DNA of 64,000 bases from Chromohalobacter sarecensis (GTDB taxonomy: Bacteria; Pseudomonadota; Gammaproteobacteria; Pseudomonadales; Halomonadaceae): assembly GCF_023061135.1 (NCBI RefSeq), contig NZ_JAKGAN010000001.1, forward strand, positions 598,362 through 662,361. Direction: 5' to 3'. Shown in pieces: positions 42,822-51,452 of the stretch (its first letter is position 1; the number at the start of each line of letters is the position of its first letter). A model generated the notes under the pieces. The model was not told where the DNA came from, did no database searches, and saw only the letters and a program-made list of their open reading frames with translations. The position numbers and the translations under genes were made by a program.

Positions 42822-42870
42822 CTTCCATCTTCCATCTTCCATCTTCCCTCTTCCCTCTTCCCTCTTCCCC
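42822..42870. repeat. Heptanucleotide tandem repeat at the fhuB stop codon
   Basis: Seven consecutive 7-base units: CTTCCAT three times (42822-42842), CTTCCCT three times (42843-42863) and CTTCCCC (42864-42870). The last base is part of the fhuB stop codon (TAG on the - strand), so the array lies in the 3' untranslated region as a purine-rich run on the transcript. Confidence 0.92.
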
Positions 42871-44879
42871 TAGAGCTTCCTCAACGACCACATGAAGTAG
42901 GCGCCGCCAATCAGCGAGGACATCAGGCCGGCGGGGATTTCCTGCGGGAATAGCCACTGACGCCCCAGCCAGTCGGCGAGGACCATCAAAAGTGCGCCCA
43001 GCAAGGCGGCGGCGAGCAGGTGAGCGCGTGCCCGCGATGCCCCCAGCAGGCGTGCCATGTGCGGCGCGAGCAGCCCGACGAAGGACAGCGGCCCGACCAC
43101 CAGCGTGGCGGCGGCGGTGAGCAGGGCGACGACGCCGAGCAACGCCAGGCGCGCCCGGTCGACGTTGACCCCCAGAGCGCGAGCGCTGGAGTTGCCCATC
43201 GGCAATAGATCCAGCCAGCGTGACAGGCATTGCAATGCCAGCGTCAGTACCACGGCGCTGGCCGCGACGACGATGGCCAGCGAGGTGTCGACGTAATAGG
43301 TCGAGCCCGACATCCAGGCCAGCAGTTGCTGCGTGCGGGGATCGCCGTTGGCGAGCACGATGCTGCGCAGCGGGTCGAACAGCGCGGTGATGGCGATGCC
43401 CGTCAATAGCACGCGCTCCGGCTGGAAACCGCTGCGGCGGTTGATCAGCAGCAGGATGCCCAACGTTGCCAGCGCGCTCAGGGTGCCGGCGAGGAGTAGC
43501 ATCGGCAGGCCTACGCCCGGCACGAACAGCACCACGACGATCAAGCCGATGGCGGTGCCGCCACTGATACCCACGACCTCTGGACTGGCCATGGGATTAC
43601 CGGTCACGCGTTGAATCAGCGTGCCGGCGAGCGCCAGTAGTGTGCCGGCCCCCGCCGCCGCCAGGGTGCGCGGCAAGCGCCATTCATGCGTGGCTTGCCA
43701 TACCGCCCACGAGGGCCAGGCCCAGCCCTCGCCATTCTGGCCGAGCAACAGGGAGGCCACGAGCGCGACCGCGAGTGCCAGCCCCAAGGCCATCAGCAGA
43801 CGGCCCGGTGCCCGGCGACGTGGCGCCGTCAGCATGGGCGCGGCATGCGGGCGGTCGCCTCCCAGCTTGAGACGCGGGATCAGCCATAACAGCAGTGGCG
43901 CACCCAAGGCGGCAGTGGTCGCACCGGTGGGAATCATCGTGGGGAGCGCGCCGGAAAAACGCTGCAAGAGTTGGTCGGTCGTGGTCAGCAGCAAGGCGCC
44001 TAAAACCGGTGCCCACAGCAAGCGCTGAGGCAGCGTGCGCGCGCCCAGCAAGCGTACGATGGCCGGTGCCGCCAGGCCGATGAAACCAATGATGCCGATC
44101 ACGCTGACCACACAGGCGGTGATGAAAACCGCCAGACCCAGGCTCATCAGGCGCAGATGCTTGAGCGAGACCCCCAGGCTACGCGCATTGACGTCGTCGA
44201 GTTCGAGGATCGCCAGCGGGCGCAGCATGAGTCCGGCTAGCACCAGCGCGATGGCCAGGCGCGGGAGCAGATAGAGCACGCCGTCCCAGCTATTCTGCGA
44301 GAGCGATCCCGCGCCCCACACCATCAGGCCTCGCAGCTCTTCCTGGTGAAAGAGGATCAGCGTCGTGCTGACCGCGCCCAGGTAGAGATTGACCACCAAC
44401 CCGGCGAGCACCACCACCATGGGCGCGAGACCGCGTCGCCACGCCAGGGCGAATACCAGCCCCATGGCCAGGCCGCCGCCCACCACGGCCACCCATTCGC
44501 GGCCGAGAATGAGCAGACCGGGGGCGAACAGCGTGGCGAGCAACAAGGCAAGCTGCGCCCCCGTCGCGACGCCCAGGGTCGTGGGCGCAGCCAAGGGATT
44601 ACGCAACACTTGCTGCATCAGGACCCCGGCGATGCCCAGTGCGCCACCGGCCAGCAGCGCGATGGTCCAGCGCGGCAGCCAGCTGTAGTGCGTCAACAAC
44701 TGGTCGATGTTGCCTTCATCGGGGACGAACAGCGCCTGCGCCCACTGCGCGACGGGCAGTTGCGTCGCCAGCGAGAGGCCGCTCAGGGCGAGACACACCA
44801 GCGCGAGCAGAGAACAGAGACGCGCGGGGGTCAGCACGAAATGCGGGAACGGCAAGGAACGGGAGATCCAGTCACGCAT
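42870..44879 (-). CDS. fhuB: Hydroxamate siderophore ABC permease FhuB (fused double FecCD)
   Basis: 669 residues from ATG 44879, supported by GAGG 6 bases upstream and an 8-base overlap with fhuD; upstream ATGs at 44891 and 44924 are alternatives. Two tandem FecCD permease halves make up the protein, each with the R-NPLA-P and G-GFIGL/SFVGL-APH motifs: [23 protein letters not shown] then [15 protein letters not shown], and [22 protein letters not shown] then [16 protein letters not shown]. This is the FhuB architecture that moves ferrichrome-type hydroxamates with FhuC and FhuD. Last gene of fhuCDB. Confidence 0.92.
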   Translation of the reverse strand: MRDWISRSLPFPHFVLTPARLCSLLALVCLALSGLSLATQLPVAQWAQALFVPDEGNIDQLLTHYSWLPRWTIALLAGGALGIAGVLMQQVLRNPLAAPTTLGVATGAQLALLLATLFAPGLLILGREWVAVVGGGLAMGLVFALAWRRGLAPMVVVLAGLVVNLYLGAVSTTLILFHQEELRGLMVWGAGSLSQNSWDGVLYLLPRLAIALVLAGLMLRPLAILELDDVNARSLGVSLKHLRLMSLGLAVFITACVVSVIGIIGFIGLAAPAIVRLLGARTLPQRLLWAPVLGALLLTTTDQLLQRFSGALPTMIPTGATTAALGAPLLLWLIPRLKLGGDRPHAAPMLTAPRRRAPGRLLMALGLALAVALVASLLLGQNGEGWAWPSWAVWQATHEWRLPRTLAAAGAGTLLALAGTLIQRVTGNPMASPEVVGISGGTAIGLIVVVLFVPGVGLPMLLLAGTLSALATLGILLLINRRSGFQPERVLLTGIAITALFDPLRSIVLANGDPRTQQLLAWMSGSTYYVDTSLAIVVAASAVVLTLALQCLSRWLDLLPMGNSSARALGVNVDRARLALLGVVALLTAAATLVVGPLSFVGLLAPHMARLLGASRARAHLLAAALLGALLMVLADWLGRQWLFPQEIPAGLMSSLIGGAYFMWSLRKL

Positions 44880-45786
44880 CGGGCGCCTCATGGGTCGGCG
44901 GTTTTGCGTCGTCGATGAGGGCATGGCTTAGATGATCGGCGAAACGTGCCGCCGAGGGCGCGCCGCCGAAGCTCCATACCGGCGGCAGCGTGAGCACCTC
45001 ATCGCGACGCACGGACGGCAAGTGCTGCCACAAGGCGCTCGACGAGAGGCGCTCGTCGACGCCCACGGGCAGCGGCTCGATCACAACCAGGCGTGCGTCA
45101 TCGAGCTTGGCCAATGCTTCCAACCCCACGGTGGAGAATCCCCAGTAATTGGTTTCTTCCTGCCAGGCGTTTTCTAGCCCTAAGCGCTGCATGACAGCGT
45201 TATAGAGACTATGTTCGCCGAATACGCGCACGTGACGGTCGTCGATGAACTGCACGACGAGCAAGGGACGGTCGCTGATATCCTGAGTGTCGAGGGTTTG
45301 CCGCAAGAGGGCGAGGTGAGCGTCCAGCCAGGCGAGCAGCGTGTCCGCTTCCGCCTCGTGGTCGGCAATGGCGGCGATCTCGCGGGTGGCGCTTTTCAGT
45401 CGTGTCCACAGATCGCTGCCGGGAGTATAGAGCGCGACGGTGTCGGTCGGGGCGATGCGTCCGAGGCTGGGGGCCAGGGTACTGAACATCGGCGAGAGCA
45501 GAATGCGGTCGGGCGCGAGCTGGGCCAGCAGTTCACGATTGGGCTGCGCACGTAGGCCGATATCGACCACCTCATCAGGCAGCGGCGGCGCGCCGACCCA
45601 TTCACGATAGGCATCCGTTTGCGCCACGCCTACGGGTGTCACGCCGAGCGCCAGCAGCGTTTCAGCGATGGTCCAGTCGACGGTGGCGATACGTGGCGTG
45701 TCGGCGGCGCTGGCGTTATACGACCCGGCGAGCAGCACCAGCAACGCCAGGGCAAGGAGTTGAAAGCGGAGATTGTCTCCGCGCAT
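44872..45786 (-). CDS. fhuD: Hydroxamate siderophore binding protein FhuD
   Basis: 304 residues from ATG 45786; GTG 45801 is an alternative and longer versions overlap fhuC. Signal peptide (about 1-27, ending ASA), then the type III binding fold: [60 protein letters not shown] and [20 protein letters not shown]. The [13 protein letters not shown] and PNxExLxxLxPD signatures are typical of FhuD. It delivers ferric hydroxamates from the FhuA-type or IutA-type receptor to FhuBC. Confidence 0.9.
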   Translation of the reverse strand: MRGDNLRFQLLALALLVLLAGSYNASAADTPRIATVDWTIAETLLALGVTPVGVAQTDAYREWVGAPPLPDEVVDIGLRAQPNRELLAQLAPDRILLSPMFSTLAPSLGRIAPTDTVALYTPGSDLWTRLKSATREIAAIADHEAEADTLLAWLDAHLALLRQTLDTQDISDRPLLVVQFIDDRHVRVFGEHSLYNAVMQRLGLENAWQEETNYWGFSTVGLEALAKLDDARLVVIEPLPVGVDERLSSSALWQHLPSVRRDEVLTLPPVWSFGGAPSAARFADHLSHALIDDAKPPTHEAPDA

Positions 45787-45811
45787 CGACAATGGCGTCA
45801 CAGCGACTCCA

Positions 45812-46579
45812 TCAATGCAGCACGGCGATGGGGTGCTCGCCGCCGGGGTGAGACATGACCCGCATGGGGATGCCGTAGATGGCTTCCAGGGTGGCATCGC
45901 ACATCAAGTCGCGGGGCGCGCCCTGGGCAAGCACTTGCCCGCTGTGCAGCGCGACCAGGTGATCGCAGTAACGCGCCGCCATGTTGACGTCATGAAGAAC
46001 GATGACGACGCCCAGCCCCAGCTCGCGACACAGTGACCGTACCAGGGCCAGCACCTCCACCTGGTGCGCGATATCCAGCGCCGCTAGCGGCTCGTCCAGC
46101 AGCAGGAAGCGGCTTTCCTGGGCGAGCAGCATCGCCAGCCACACGCGCTGGCGCTCGCCTCCGGAAAGGGTATCCACCAGGCGGTCGGCGAAGGCTTCGG
46201 TATGGGTCAGCGCGATGGCACGCTCGATCTGCGTCTTGTCCTTGCCGTTGAGACGCCCCAGCAGGCCGTGCCAAGGATAGCGCCCAAAGCCCACCAGCTC
46301 ACGGCCGGTGAGGTTGTCGGCACTGGGCAGATGCTGCGGCAGGTACGCCACATGGCGAGCGAATTCACGCGTTCCCCAATCGGCGAGCGGGCGCCGGTCG
46401 AGACGAATATGGCCGCGACTCGGCGCTTGCTGCTGGGCAAGCATCTTGAGCAGGGTCGACTTGCCCGAGCCGTTATGGCCGATCAGCCCATAGACCTTAC
46501 CTTCCTCGAAGGTGAGGTCGGTAGGGTGCAATAGGCACTGGCCGTTGACCTCGAAGCTGGCAGCGTCGACGTTGAACAT
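45812..46579 (-). CDS. fhuC: Hydroxamate siderophore ABC ATPase FhuC
   Basis: 255 residues from ATG 46579 (an immediately upstream GTG would add one residue). Walker A GHNGSGKST (about 34-42), LPQHLP Q-loop, signature LSGGERQR and Walker B FLLLDEPLAALD. Subgroup FhuC by its place first in fhuCDB and by overall pattern. A weak Fur-like match (46625-46643, about 11 of 19) lies about 45 bases upstream. Confidence 0.9.
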   Translation of the reverse strand: MFNVDAASFEVNGQCLLHPTDLTFEEGKVYGLIGHNGSGKSTLLKMLAQQQAPSRGHIRLDRRPLADWGTREFARHVAYLPQHLPSADNLTGRELVGFGRYPWHGLLGRLNGKDKTQIERAIALTHTEAFADRLVDTLSGGERQRVWLAMLLAQESRFLLLDEPLAALDIAHQVEVLALVRSLCRELGLGVVIVLHDVNMAARYCDHLVALHSGQVLAQGAPRDLMCDATLEAIYGIPMRVMSHPGGEHPIAVLH

Positions 46580-46702
46580 CACAGGTGAACCCCAAGCGGG
46601 AGAATCTTAGAGCGCAATCGTAATTCAAATAAGAACGGTTATCAAAAATCTCGAGGCGGTATCGTCTCAGGGGGAGGCGAAGAGAAAGGCGAGGGGGGAG
46701 GC

Positions 46703-46727
46703 AACGCCCGTCTCAATAACGGGCGTT
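46703..46727. terminator. Hairpin after the IutA-like receptor gene
   Basis: Perfect 9-bp stem AACGCCCGT / ACGGGCGTT with a 7-base loop, 36 bases past the receptor stop. No T-run follows on the - strand, where a pyrimidine-rich tract continues instead, so intrinsic termination is doubtful. Confidence 0.45.
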
Positions 46728-46762
46728 ACATGGCGCTGGCTATGCAAAGGTGGGTGTAGTTA

Positions 46763-48856
46763 TCAGTAACTGTGTGACCAGCTCAATGTATAGGTGCGCC
46801 CACGGCCCTTGAGATCCCACAGCGACTGGGCGCCATAGGCTTCATAGAACACGGCGGCACGCTGGCCCCAGATCGTCACGTAGTCTTCATCGAGCAGGTT
46901 TTCGATGCCCAGGCTGACGGTGCCGAAGGCCGTATCCTGGCTGGCCGTGGCGTCGACCGTGGTAAAGCCGTCGAGCTCATTGCCGGAGGCATCGTCGAGA
47001 TCGAAGGTGCGATTGACCTGGAGACGGGCGCGGGTATCGATGTCCGACCATTCGCCGTAGAGGGTCGCCTTGGGCATGCTGGCATCGGTGATGCTGGCGT
47101 CTTGCCACTCGCCGCCGATCTTCTCCTCGGACTTCACGGCGTTGAACGTCGAACCCAGCGTCCAGTTTTGACCGAAGAAGCGCTCGACCTTGCCTTCCAC
47201 ACCGTAGGTTCTGACGTCCTTGTCGATGGTGGTGACGCCGATCTCGAGATTGCCGTCGTTGCTGTAGAGGTAATCGATCGCCTTGTCCGACCAGCTATAG
47301 TAGGCGGCGACCTGTGTCTGCCAGTTGCCACCGTTGAAGCGCCAGCCGGTCTCGAGCTGCTGGGTCTTGATGCCGTCCACGGGATTGTCCGAGATGTCGA
47401 AACTGACTCCGCGATAGGCCTTGGCGATATCGGGAATCTCGAAGCCCTGAGTGTACGACAGCCAGGTCTGGTGGCCGTTGTGGAAGTCGTAAAGCGCCTT
47501 GAGATTGAACAGCGAGACATCGTAGCTGTTGGAACCGCCGTCGTTGCCGCTCTGCGGGTCGACCTCGACATCGGTTTGCTCGAAACGCGCACCACCGGAG
47601 AGTTGCAGGTTCCGGGTGAGCTGATAATCCGCCTGGGCGAACGCGGCCAGGGTATCGGCCTGGAACGACGGGTAATACGGATCGAGCACGTCGGTCTGGT
47701 CGAGCTCCAGCCCGCCGTCGGAAGGTGCCAGCGTGTAACGTTTGGAATCGAACTCCTCCCGGGAGAGATCGAGCCCGTAGGTCACGCTCAACGGCTTGCT
47801 GAGCTGCGCGGTGAACGCCGCCTTGGCGCCGGTCAAATCGGTGTTCTGCTCCGAGACTGTAAAGGTGCTTGCCCCGGGAAACGGATTGAAGACCGAGGAT
47901 TCCTCGCGATGATAGGCCTGAAAGTAGAACTCCTGACCCAATAGCGCGCGGTGATGATAGTTGGCGTTGAGATACAGGCGCTCGGTTTCGGGATCGACAT
48001 CCGAGTCGTAGCCATCGCGGACCTCGCTACCCTGGATTTTCTCCGAATACGTCGCGCCACTATCGTAATTCGGGTAATAAAGCCCCTTGTCACCCGCATA
48101 GGCCGAATCGTAATACTGGGCCGTGACATCGAGCCGTTCACTCTCACTGATCTTGACGGCGAGATTGCCCATGAGATCGACGGAGCGGTTTTCCTGCAGG
48201 CCCGATTGAGCGATGTCGGGCTTGATGATCTCGCCATCGGCATCGTAGAAGGAGCCATTCTCTTGCACCGCGATGGCCAGGCGCCCCTTCACGCGTTCGT
48301 TGCCGCCCGAGATGGATTGCGCCGCCCGTTTGGTGAGATCGTCCGAATCGTTGAAGCCGCTGGTCACGCCCAGCTCGCTCTCGAAGTTGAGACCTTCCTC
48401 GCCTTTCTTGGTAACGATATTGATGATGCCACCGGTGGCGCCGCCGCCATACAGACTGCTGGCGCCGGAAAGCACCTCGACGCGCGTGATATTGAACGGG
48501 TCGATGGAATCGAACTGCCGCGACAGGCTGCGTGAGCTGTTCAGCGATACGCCATTGATCATCACCAGCGCATCGCGTCCGCGGAAGTTCTGTGCATAGT
48601 TGGTGCGATTGGTGCTCGAACCGAAGTCGAAGCCAGGAATCAGCCGCCCCAAGGCCGATTTCAAGGACTGCCCCGCGTTTAGTTGCTGCTGGAGCTGCGC
48701 TTCATCCACCACCCATGCCGCGCCGGGGATCTGGCTGATCTCCGTGGGTGTACGCGCGCCGATCACCACCATGGTGTCTTGCGTGTCCTGTGCCTGAGCA
48801 GGCAACACTGAGCCGCCGGCCGCTGCGATGAGGCCGAAGGTAAGTGTCTTTTTCAT
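46763..48856 (-). CDS. IutA-like TonB-dependent ferric hydroxamate/aerobactin receptor
   Basis: 697 residues from ATG 48856, which has AAGGGGA 6-7 bases upstream and a signal peptide (MKKTLTFGLIAAAGGSVLPAQAQ). It matches E. coli IutA in many blocks: TTWVI-like AAWVVDEAQLQQQL, RLIPGFDFGSS, NRTNYAQNFRGR, GVSLNSSRSLSRQFDSIDPFNI, SGASSLYGGGATGGIINIVTKKG, and the C-terminal DEDYVTIWGQRAAVFYEAYG with KGRGRTYTLSW. IutA takes up aerobactin; relatives take rhizobactin 1021 and schizokinen. No aerobactin biosynthesis genes (iucB, iucD) are in the window, so it is probably for xenosiderophores. Served by the downstream fhuCDB. Confidence 0.9.
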   Translation of the reverse strand: MKKTLTFGLIAAAGGSVLPAQAQDTQDTMVVIGARTPTEISQIPGAAWVVDEAQLQQQLNAGQSLKSALGRLIPGFDFGSSTNRTNYAQNFRGRDALVMINGVSLNSSRSLSRQFDSIDPFNITRVEVLSGASSLYGGGATGGIINIVTKKGEEGLNFESELGVTSGFNDSDDLTKRAAQSISGGNERVKGRLAIAVQENGSFYDADGEIIKPDIAQSGLQENRSVDLMGNLAVKISESERLDVTAQYYDSAYAGDKGLYYPNYDSGATYSEKIQGSEVRDGYDSDVDPETERLYLNANYHHRALLGQEFYFQAYHREESSVFNPFPGASTFTVSEQNTDLTGAKAAFTAQLSKPLSVTYGLDLSREEFDSKRYTLAPSDGGLELDQTDVLDPYYPSFQADTLAAFAQADYQLTRNLQLSGGARFEQTDVEVDPQSGNDGGSNSYDVSLFNLKALYDFHNGHQTWLSYTQGFEIPDIAKAYRGVSFDISDNPVDGIKTQQLETGWRFNGGNWQTQVAAYYSWSDKAIDYLYSNDGNLEIGVTTIDKDVRTYGVEGKVERFFGQNWTLGSTFNAVKSEEKIGGEWQDASITDASMPKATLYGEWSDIDTRARLQVNRTFDLDDASGNELDGFTTVDATASQDTAFGTVSLGIENLLDEDYVTIWGQRAAVFYEAYGAQSLWDLKGRGRTYTLSWSHSY

Positions 48857-48927
48857 TAGTATCCCCTTGATATTGAGCGTTATTTTCAAGCGCGCCCTAG
48901 GGTACAGAGTGAGAATTAAAACTCAAT

Positions 48928-48946
48928 AACAACGATTATTATTTAG
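48928..48946 (-). promoter_or_regulatory. Fur-box-like site upstream of the IutA-like gene
   Basis: On the - strand CTAAATAATAATCGTTGTT matches 12 of 19 bases of the Fur consensus, about 72 bases before the start. Confidence 0.5.
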
Positions 48947-48966
48947 ATTATTGTGTGAGAGTAAAA

Positions 48967-49042
48967 GCTAAGAGACAGGAAGTAGAAAGCCAGGAGCCAG
49001 AAGCTGGAGAAGCAGAAGAGAGGAAGAAGGAGGTAGGTGGCA
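48967..49042. repeat. Purine-rich low-complexity tract
   Basis: About 75 bases almost entirely A and G on the + strand, built from irregular GAAG/GGAAG/AGGAG words, between the IutA-like receptor promoter and the PPTase stop. It resembles a decayed short tandem repeat. Confidence 0.6.
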
Positions 49043-49073
49043 GTGAAACCAGACGCGACGAGCTGCCCAGTGA

Positions 49074-49814
49074 TTAACGGATTGAGTTCGAAGGAATGGC
49101 CACGAGACTCAGCAGGCGTGAGGCTGTCTCGGTGTACTGACCCTCGAGCATCGCGCCCGCCGCCCAGCCGTCGCAGAGGGAGCGACGCAATTGCAGCGTT
49201 ATATGCCCCGTGGCGGGACGCCACTCGACGAGCGCGGCATCTTGAAAGTAGAAGCGCACGCCGATCAAGGGATATAACGCCTTGAAGAGGCTCTCCTTGC
49301 TGGAAAATGCCAGGGTGGTGAACAGCGCCTGGGCGTCGCGGTCGAGACTATCACGCCAGGCACGTTCTTCCGGGGTAAGAATCTGTGGCGCGAGGCGTTC
49401 GGCGCGCACGGGGCTCAATAGCGTTTCCGCATCGAGCCCCAGCCCTTGCCAGGCACCACGCGGCGCCGCTAGGGCGGCGGCGAAACCGTCGCTATGGGTG
49501 ATGCTTCCTAGCGTGCCTTCGGGCCAGCAAGGCGCACGATCGGCCGCGATGCCCGGCACCACACCACACCCTGTGGCAGCGTACAGGGCCTCGCGGGCGC
49601 ATAGACGCCCTGCCAGAAATTCGCCCCGGCGCTTGGCGATTGCCGTGGCCAGTTGTGGCGGTAATGCGATGCCTCGGGTGGCAAAGTCCGCTTCGCACAC
49701 CGAGGGCGCCGTGAAATCCACCCCGCGCCAGGCGACGCCAGCGAGCGGGCGCGGCCAAGGCCACTGGGTTTGCCAGCCCTGACAACCGGCGGGGAGATCG
49801 CATACCGCGGGCAT
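49074..49814 (-). CDS. 4'-phosphopantetheinyl transferase, EntD/Sfp type
   Basis: 246 residues with EntD signatures: KRRGEFLAGRLCAREAL (about 61-77), WPEGTLGSITHSDGFAAA (the conserved H of the substrate-binding loop), GLGLDAETLL (the Mg2+-binding D and E) and LAFSSKESLFKALYP (the catalytic WxxKES-like motif). It transfers phosphopantetheine from CoA to carrier proteins. EntD normally activates NRPS siderophore synthetases, yet no NRPS or PKS gene is in the window. Three bases separate it from the upstream YceI-like gene. Confidence 0.9.
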   Translation of the reverse strand: MPAVCDLPAGCQGWQTQWPWPRPLAGVAWRGVDFTAPSVCEADFATRGIALPPQLATAIAKRRGEFLAGRLCAREALYAATGCGVVPGIAADRAPCWPEGTLGSITHSDGFAAALAAPRGAWQGLGLDAETLLSPVRAERLAPQILTPEERAWRDSLDRDAQALFTTLAFSSKESLFKALYPLIGVRFYFQDAALVEWRPATGHITLQLRRSLCDGWAAGAMLEGQYTETASRLLSLVAIPSNSIR

Positions 49815-49817
49815 CGC

Positions 49818-50426
49818 TTAGCGGTCCACCAATACGGCATCCAGCTCGACCGGCACCTCGTCGTCGATCTGCTGATAGCCGAGCAGCCCGAGCACGGTGC
49901 GCGCGGTCTGGTTCTGCATGATCGCACGGCCATCCAGCGACACCGATTCGGCATTGCGTACACGAATCTCGCGTTCGCTCTCACGCGTGAAGCGCACCTT
50001 TAGCGGCTCCTGCTGCGACGCATCGCCATCCTTCACGCTGAGCATCAGCGTCTCGGTACGGGACTCACCTACGGGCAGGTCATCGAGCACTTGGGGATCG
50101 AGCTGTGTGACCACCGTGGTCAGCTCGGTATCCGACAGGCTCGCCATCCACGGTGGCAGCTCGCCCAACTGATCGAGGATGTCGGTCTGGTTGAGCCGCA
50201 CCGGCAAGCGTAGCGTTCCATCCGCGGCGATATGCCCGTTCATGCGCTTCAGCGCGTGCTGATGCGCCACCTCTGAGCCGGACGAGGTGATCTCGGTGAT
50301 CGTCGCCTCGACGCGTGATTTCTCCGGATCGAGCTGCCAATCCGCCTGCGCCACGCATGGCAGCGTGACCACGCCCAACGCCGCTGCCCAGGCAATACGA
50401 CGCGCCATTTGCTTCATTTGATACAT
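49818..50426 (-). CDS. YceI-like exported protein
   Basis: 202 residues from ATG 50426, preceded by GGAGGG. Signal peptide (about 1-26, ending AQA), then a YceI-like beta-barrel pattern: ADWQLDPEKSRVEATITEITSSGSEVAHQHALKRMNGHIAADG and LRLPVRLNQTDI. YceI proteins bind isoprenoid lipids in the periplasm. The match is recognisable but weaker than for typical YceI. It is co-transcribed with the PPTase gene 3 bases downstream; a functional link is unclear. Confidence 0.7.
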   Translation of the reverse strand: MYQMKQMARRIAWAAALGVVTLPCVAQADWQLDPEKSRVEATITEITSSGSEVAHQHALKRMNGHIAADGTLRLPVRLNQTDILDQLGELPPWMASLSDTELTTVVTQLDPQVLDDLPVGESRTETLMLSVKDGDASQQEPLKVRFTRESEREIRVRNAESVSLDGRAIMQNQTARTVLGLLGYQQIDDEVPVELDAVLVDR

Positions 50427-50521
50427 CGCCACACCCTCCATGGGATGGAATTACACTCCAGGGGACAATCCCCCCTAGTCTCGTTTATCGGCATCCGCTA
50501 TGATACTGCCCCGTTGCGTCA

Positions 50522-50598
<77 letters not shown>

Positions 50599-50704
50599 TT
50601 TCCAATACCCCTCCCTCACATCTAGCGCGACACTCAAAGGCTGCCACTAGCCACTCCCTCCCGCCATAGAATCTCAATCATGATTTCCATCAGGGGGCAC
50701 AATC

Positions 50705-50896
50705 ATGACTCAGCTCACACCTGATACTCAGGAAATGTTGGATAGCCTCCGTGCTGCTGTGTCGGAGACCTTGGAGCGCAAGCAGCGCTTGGGCCACTAT
50801 GCTGTTATTTGGCAGGGCGATAAGCCTGTGCTGGTTGGTGACGATGCCCCTGATCAGGTTGATCGCCAGTCGCCCGGCGGCCCGGCACTGGACTGA
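50705..50896 (+). CDS. Small conserved hypothetical protein
   Basis: 63 residues, acidic: MTQLTPDTQEMLDSLRAAVSETLERKQRLGHYAVIWQGDKPVLVGDDAP. A helical N-terminal half is followed by a short beta-hairpin-like segment. GGGGG lies 8 bases before the ATG, and GC3 use fits a real gene. I believe similar proteins occur in other halomonads, but no function is known. Confidence 0.65.
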   Translation: MTQLTPDTQEMLDSLRAAVSETLERKQRLGHYAVIWQGDKPVLVGDDAPDQVDRQSPGGPALD

Positions 50897-50936
50897 TTTC
50901 TCTCCAAGTGTGTAGATTCACGATCATCGACATACG

Positions 50937-51137
50937 CTTCCTCGCTATCGGCTTCGAGTCTCGGTCAATAAGGCTGCTTGGTGCGTGACCCCTTGAGTGA
51001 GCGTCTTCAGGGCGTTGTCGTGTTGTAGCAACCCGATCGCCTCAAAATGGCGCGGCGAATCGCCTCGCGCTGCTCCTCCCATGGTGGTCATTTCACGCAA
51101 TACCTTAATCATGCCCTCTTTCGAGCAGGTGCTTTGT
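50937..51137 (-). pseudogene. Decayed 3' fragment of a PD-(D/E)XK-family gene
   Basis: The DNA aligns with about 54577-54765, the 3' end of the intact - strand gene, at roughly three quarters identity by eye. At protein level the - strand gives LLQHDNALKTLTQGVTHQAALLTE against LLQHDDALKTLTDEVRQKAALLTE in the intact gene. Small indels then break the frame, and the copy ends after the segment equal to TMEEQRDAIRG. No start or upstream part is present. Confidence 0.82.
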
Positions 51138-51176
51138 GAAGGACTTCGAGTCGCGTGGCATCGATATACTCAACCC

Positions 51177-51227
51177 GTGGGAGTGTCGCCCGGCGCCAAG
51201 ATCCTAGGTGCCGGTCGACGCTCCCAC
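51177..51227. repeat. 51-base imperfect hairpin in the remnant region
   Basis: The arm beginning GTGGGAGTGTCG (51177) pairs with the arm ending CGACGCTCCCAC (51227). The inner CCGGCGCC pairs with GGTGCCGG. In total 21 paired positions, with one mismatch and two G-T pairs, and a 9-base loop. No T-run follows, so it is not an ordinary terminator. Confidence 0.7.
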
Positions 51228-51452
51228 GTTATGGGGTTCATGCCTTGGCCAATGAGGCTGCCTCGTGCTGCTTGCTAACCATTGATGTTGCGTATGCCCT
51301 CCCTGGAGTCAGAACATCGCTGCAACCGGTAAGTCCTGGAATCTTTTGCCGACATCCTTGTCTCATTGGCGGCGGTGGCATGCCGTGATGCGAAACCCGA
51401 CGCACTCGAGCAATCCCGATGAGATGAAACGCTGTAAAGGCGCCTAGGTGGC

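Larger units (their letters stand above)
50897..51452. other. Gene-free stretch with remnants
   Basis: 556 bases without an intact gene. It contains a decayed copy of the 3' end of the PD-(D/E)XK gene at 54.6 kb (50937-51137), a 51-base hairpin (51177-51227) and about 200 bases upstream of the acyltransferase gene in which I see nothing recognisable. Confidence 0.7.

Noticed and set aside
46625..46643. Possible Fur box before fhuC
   Set aside because: Only about 11 of 19 consensus bases; kept as a remark in the fhuC entry rather than as a site.
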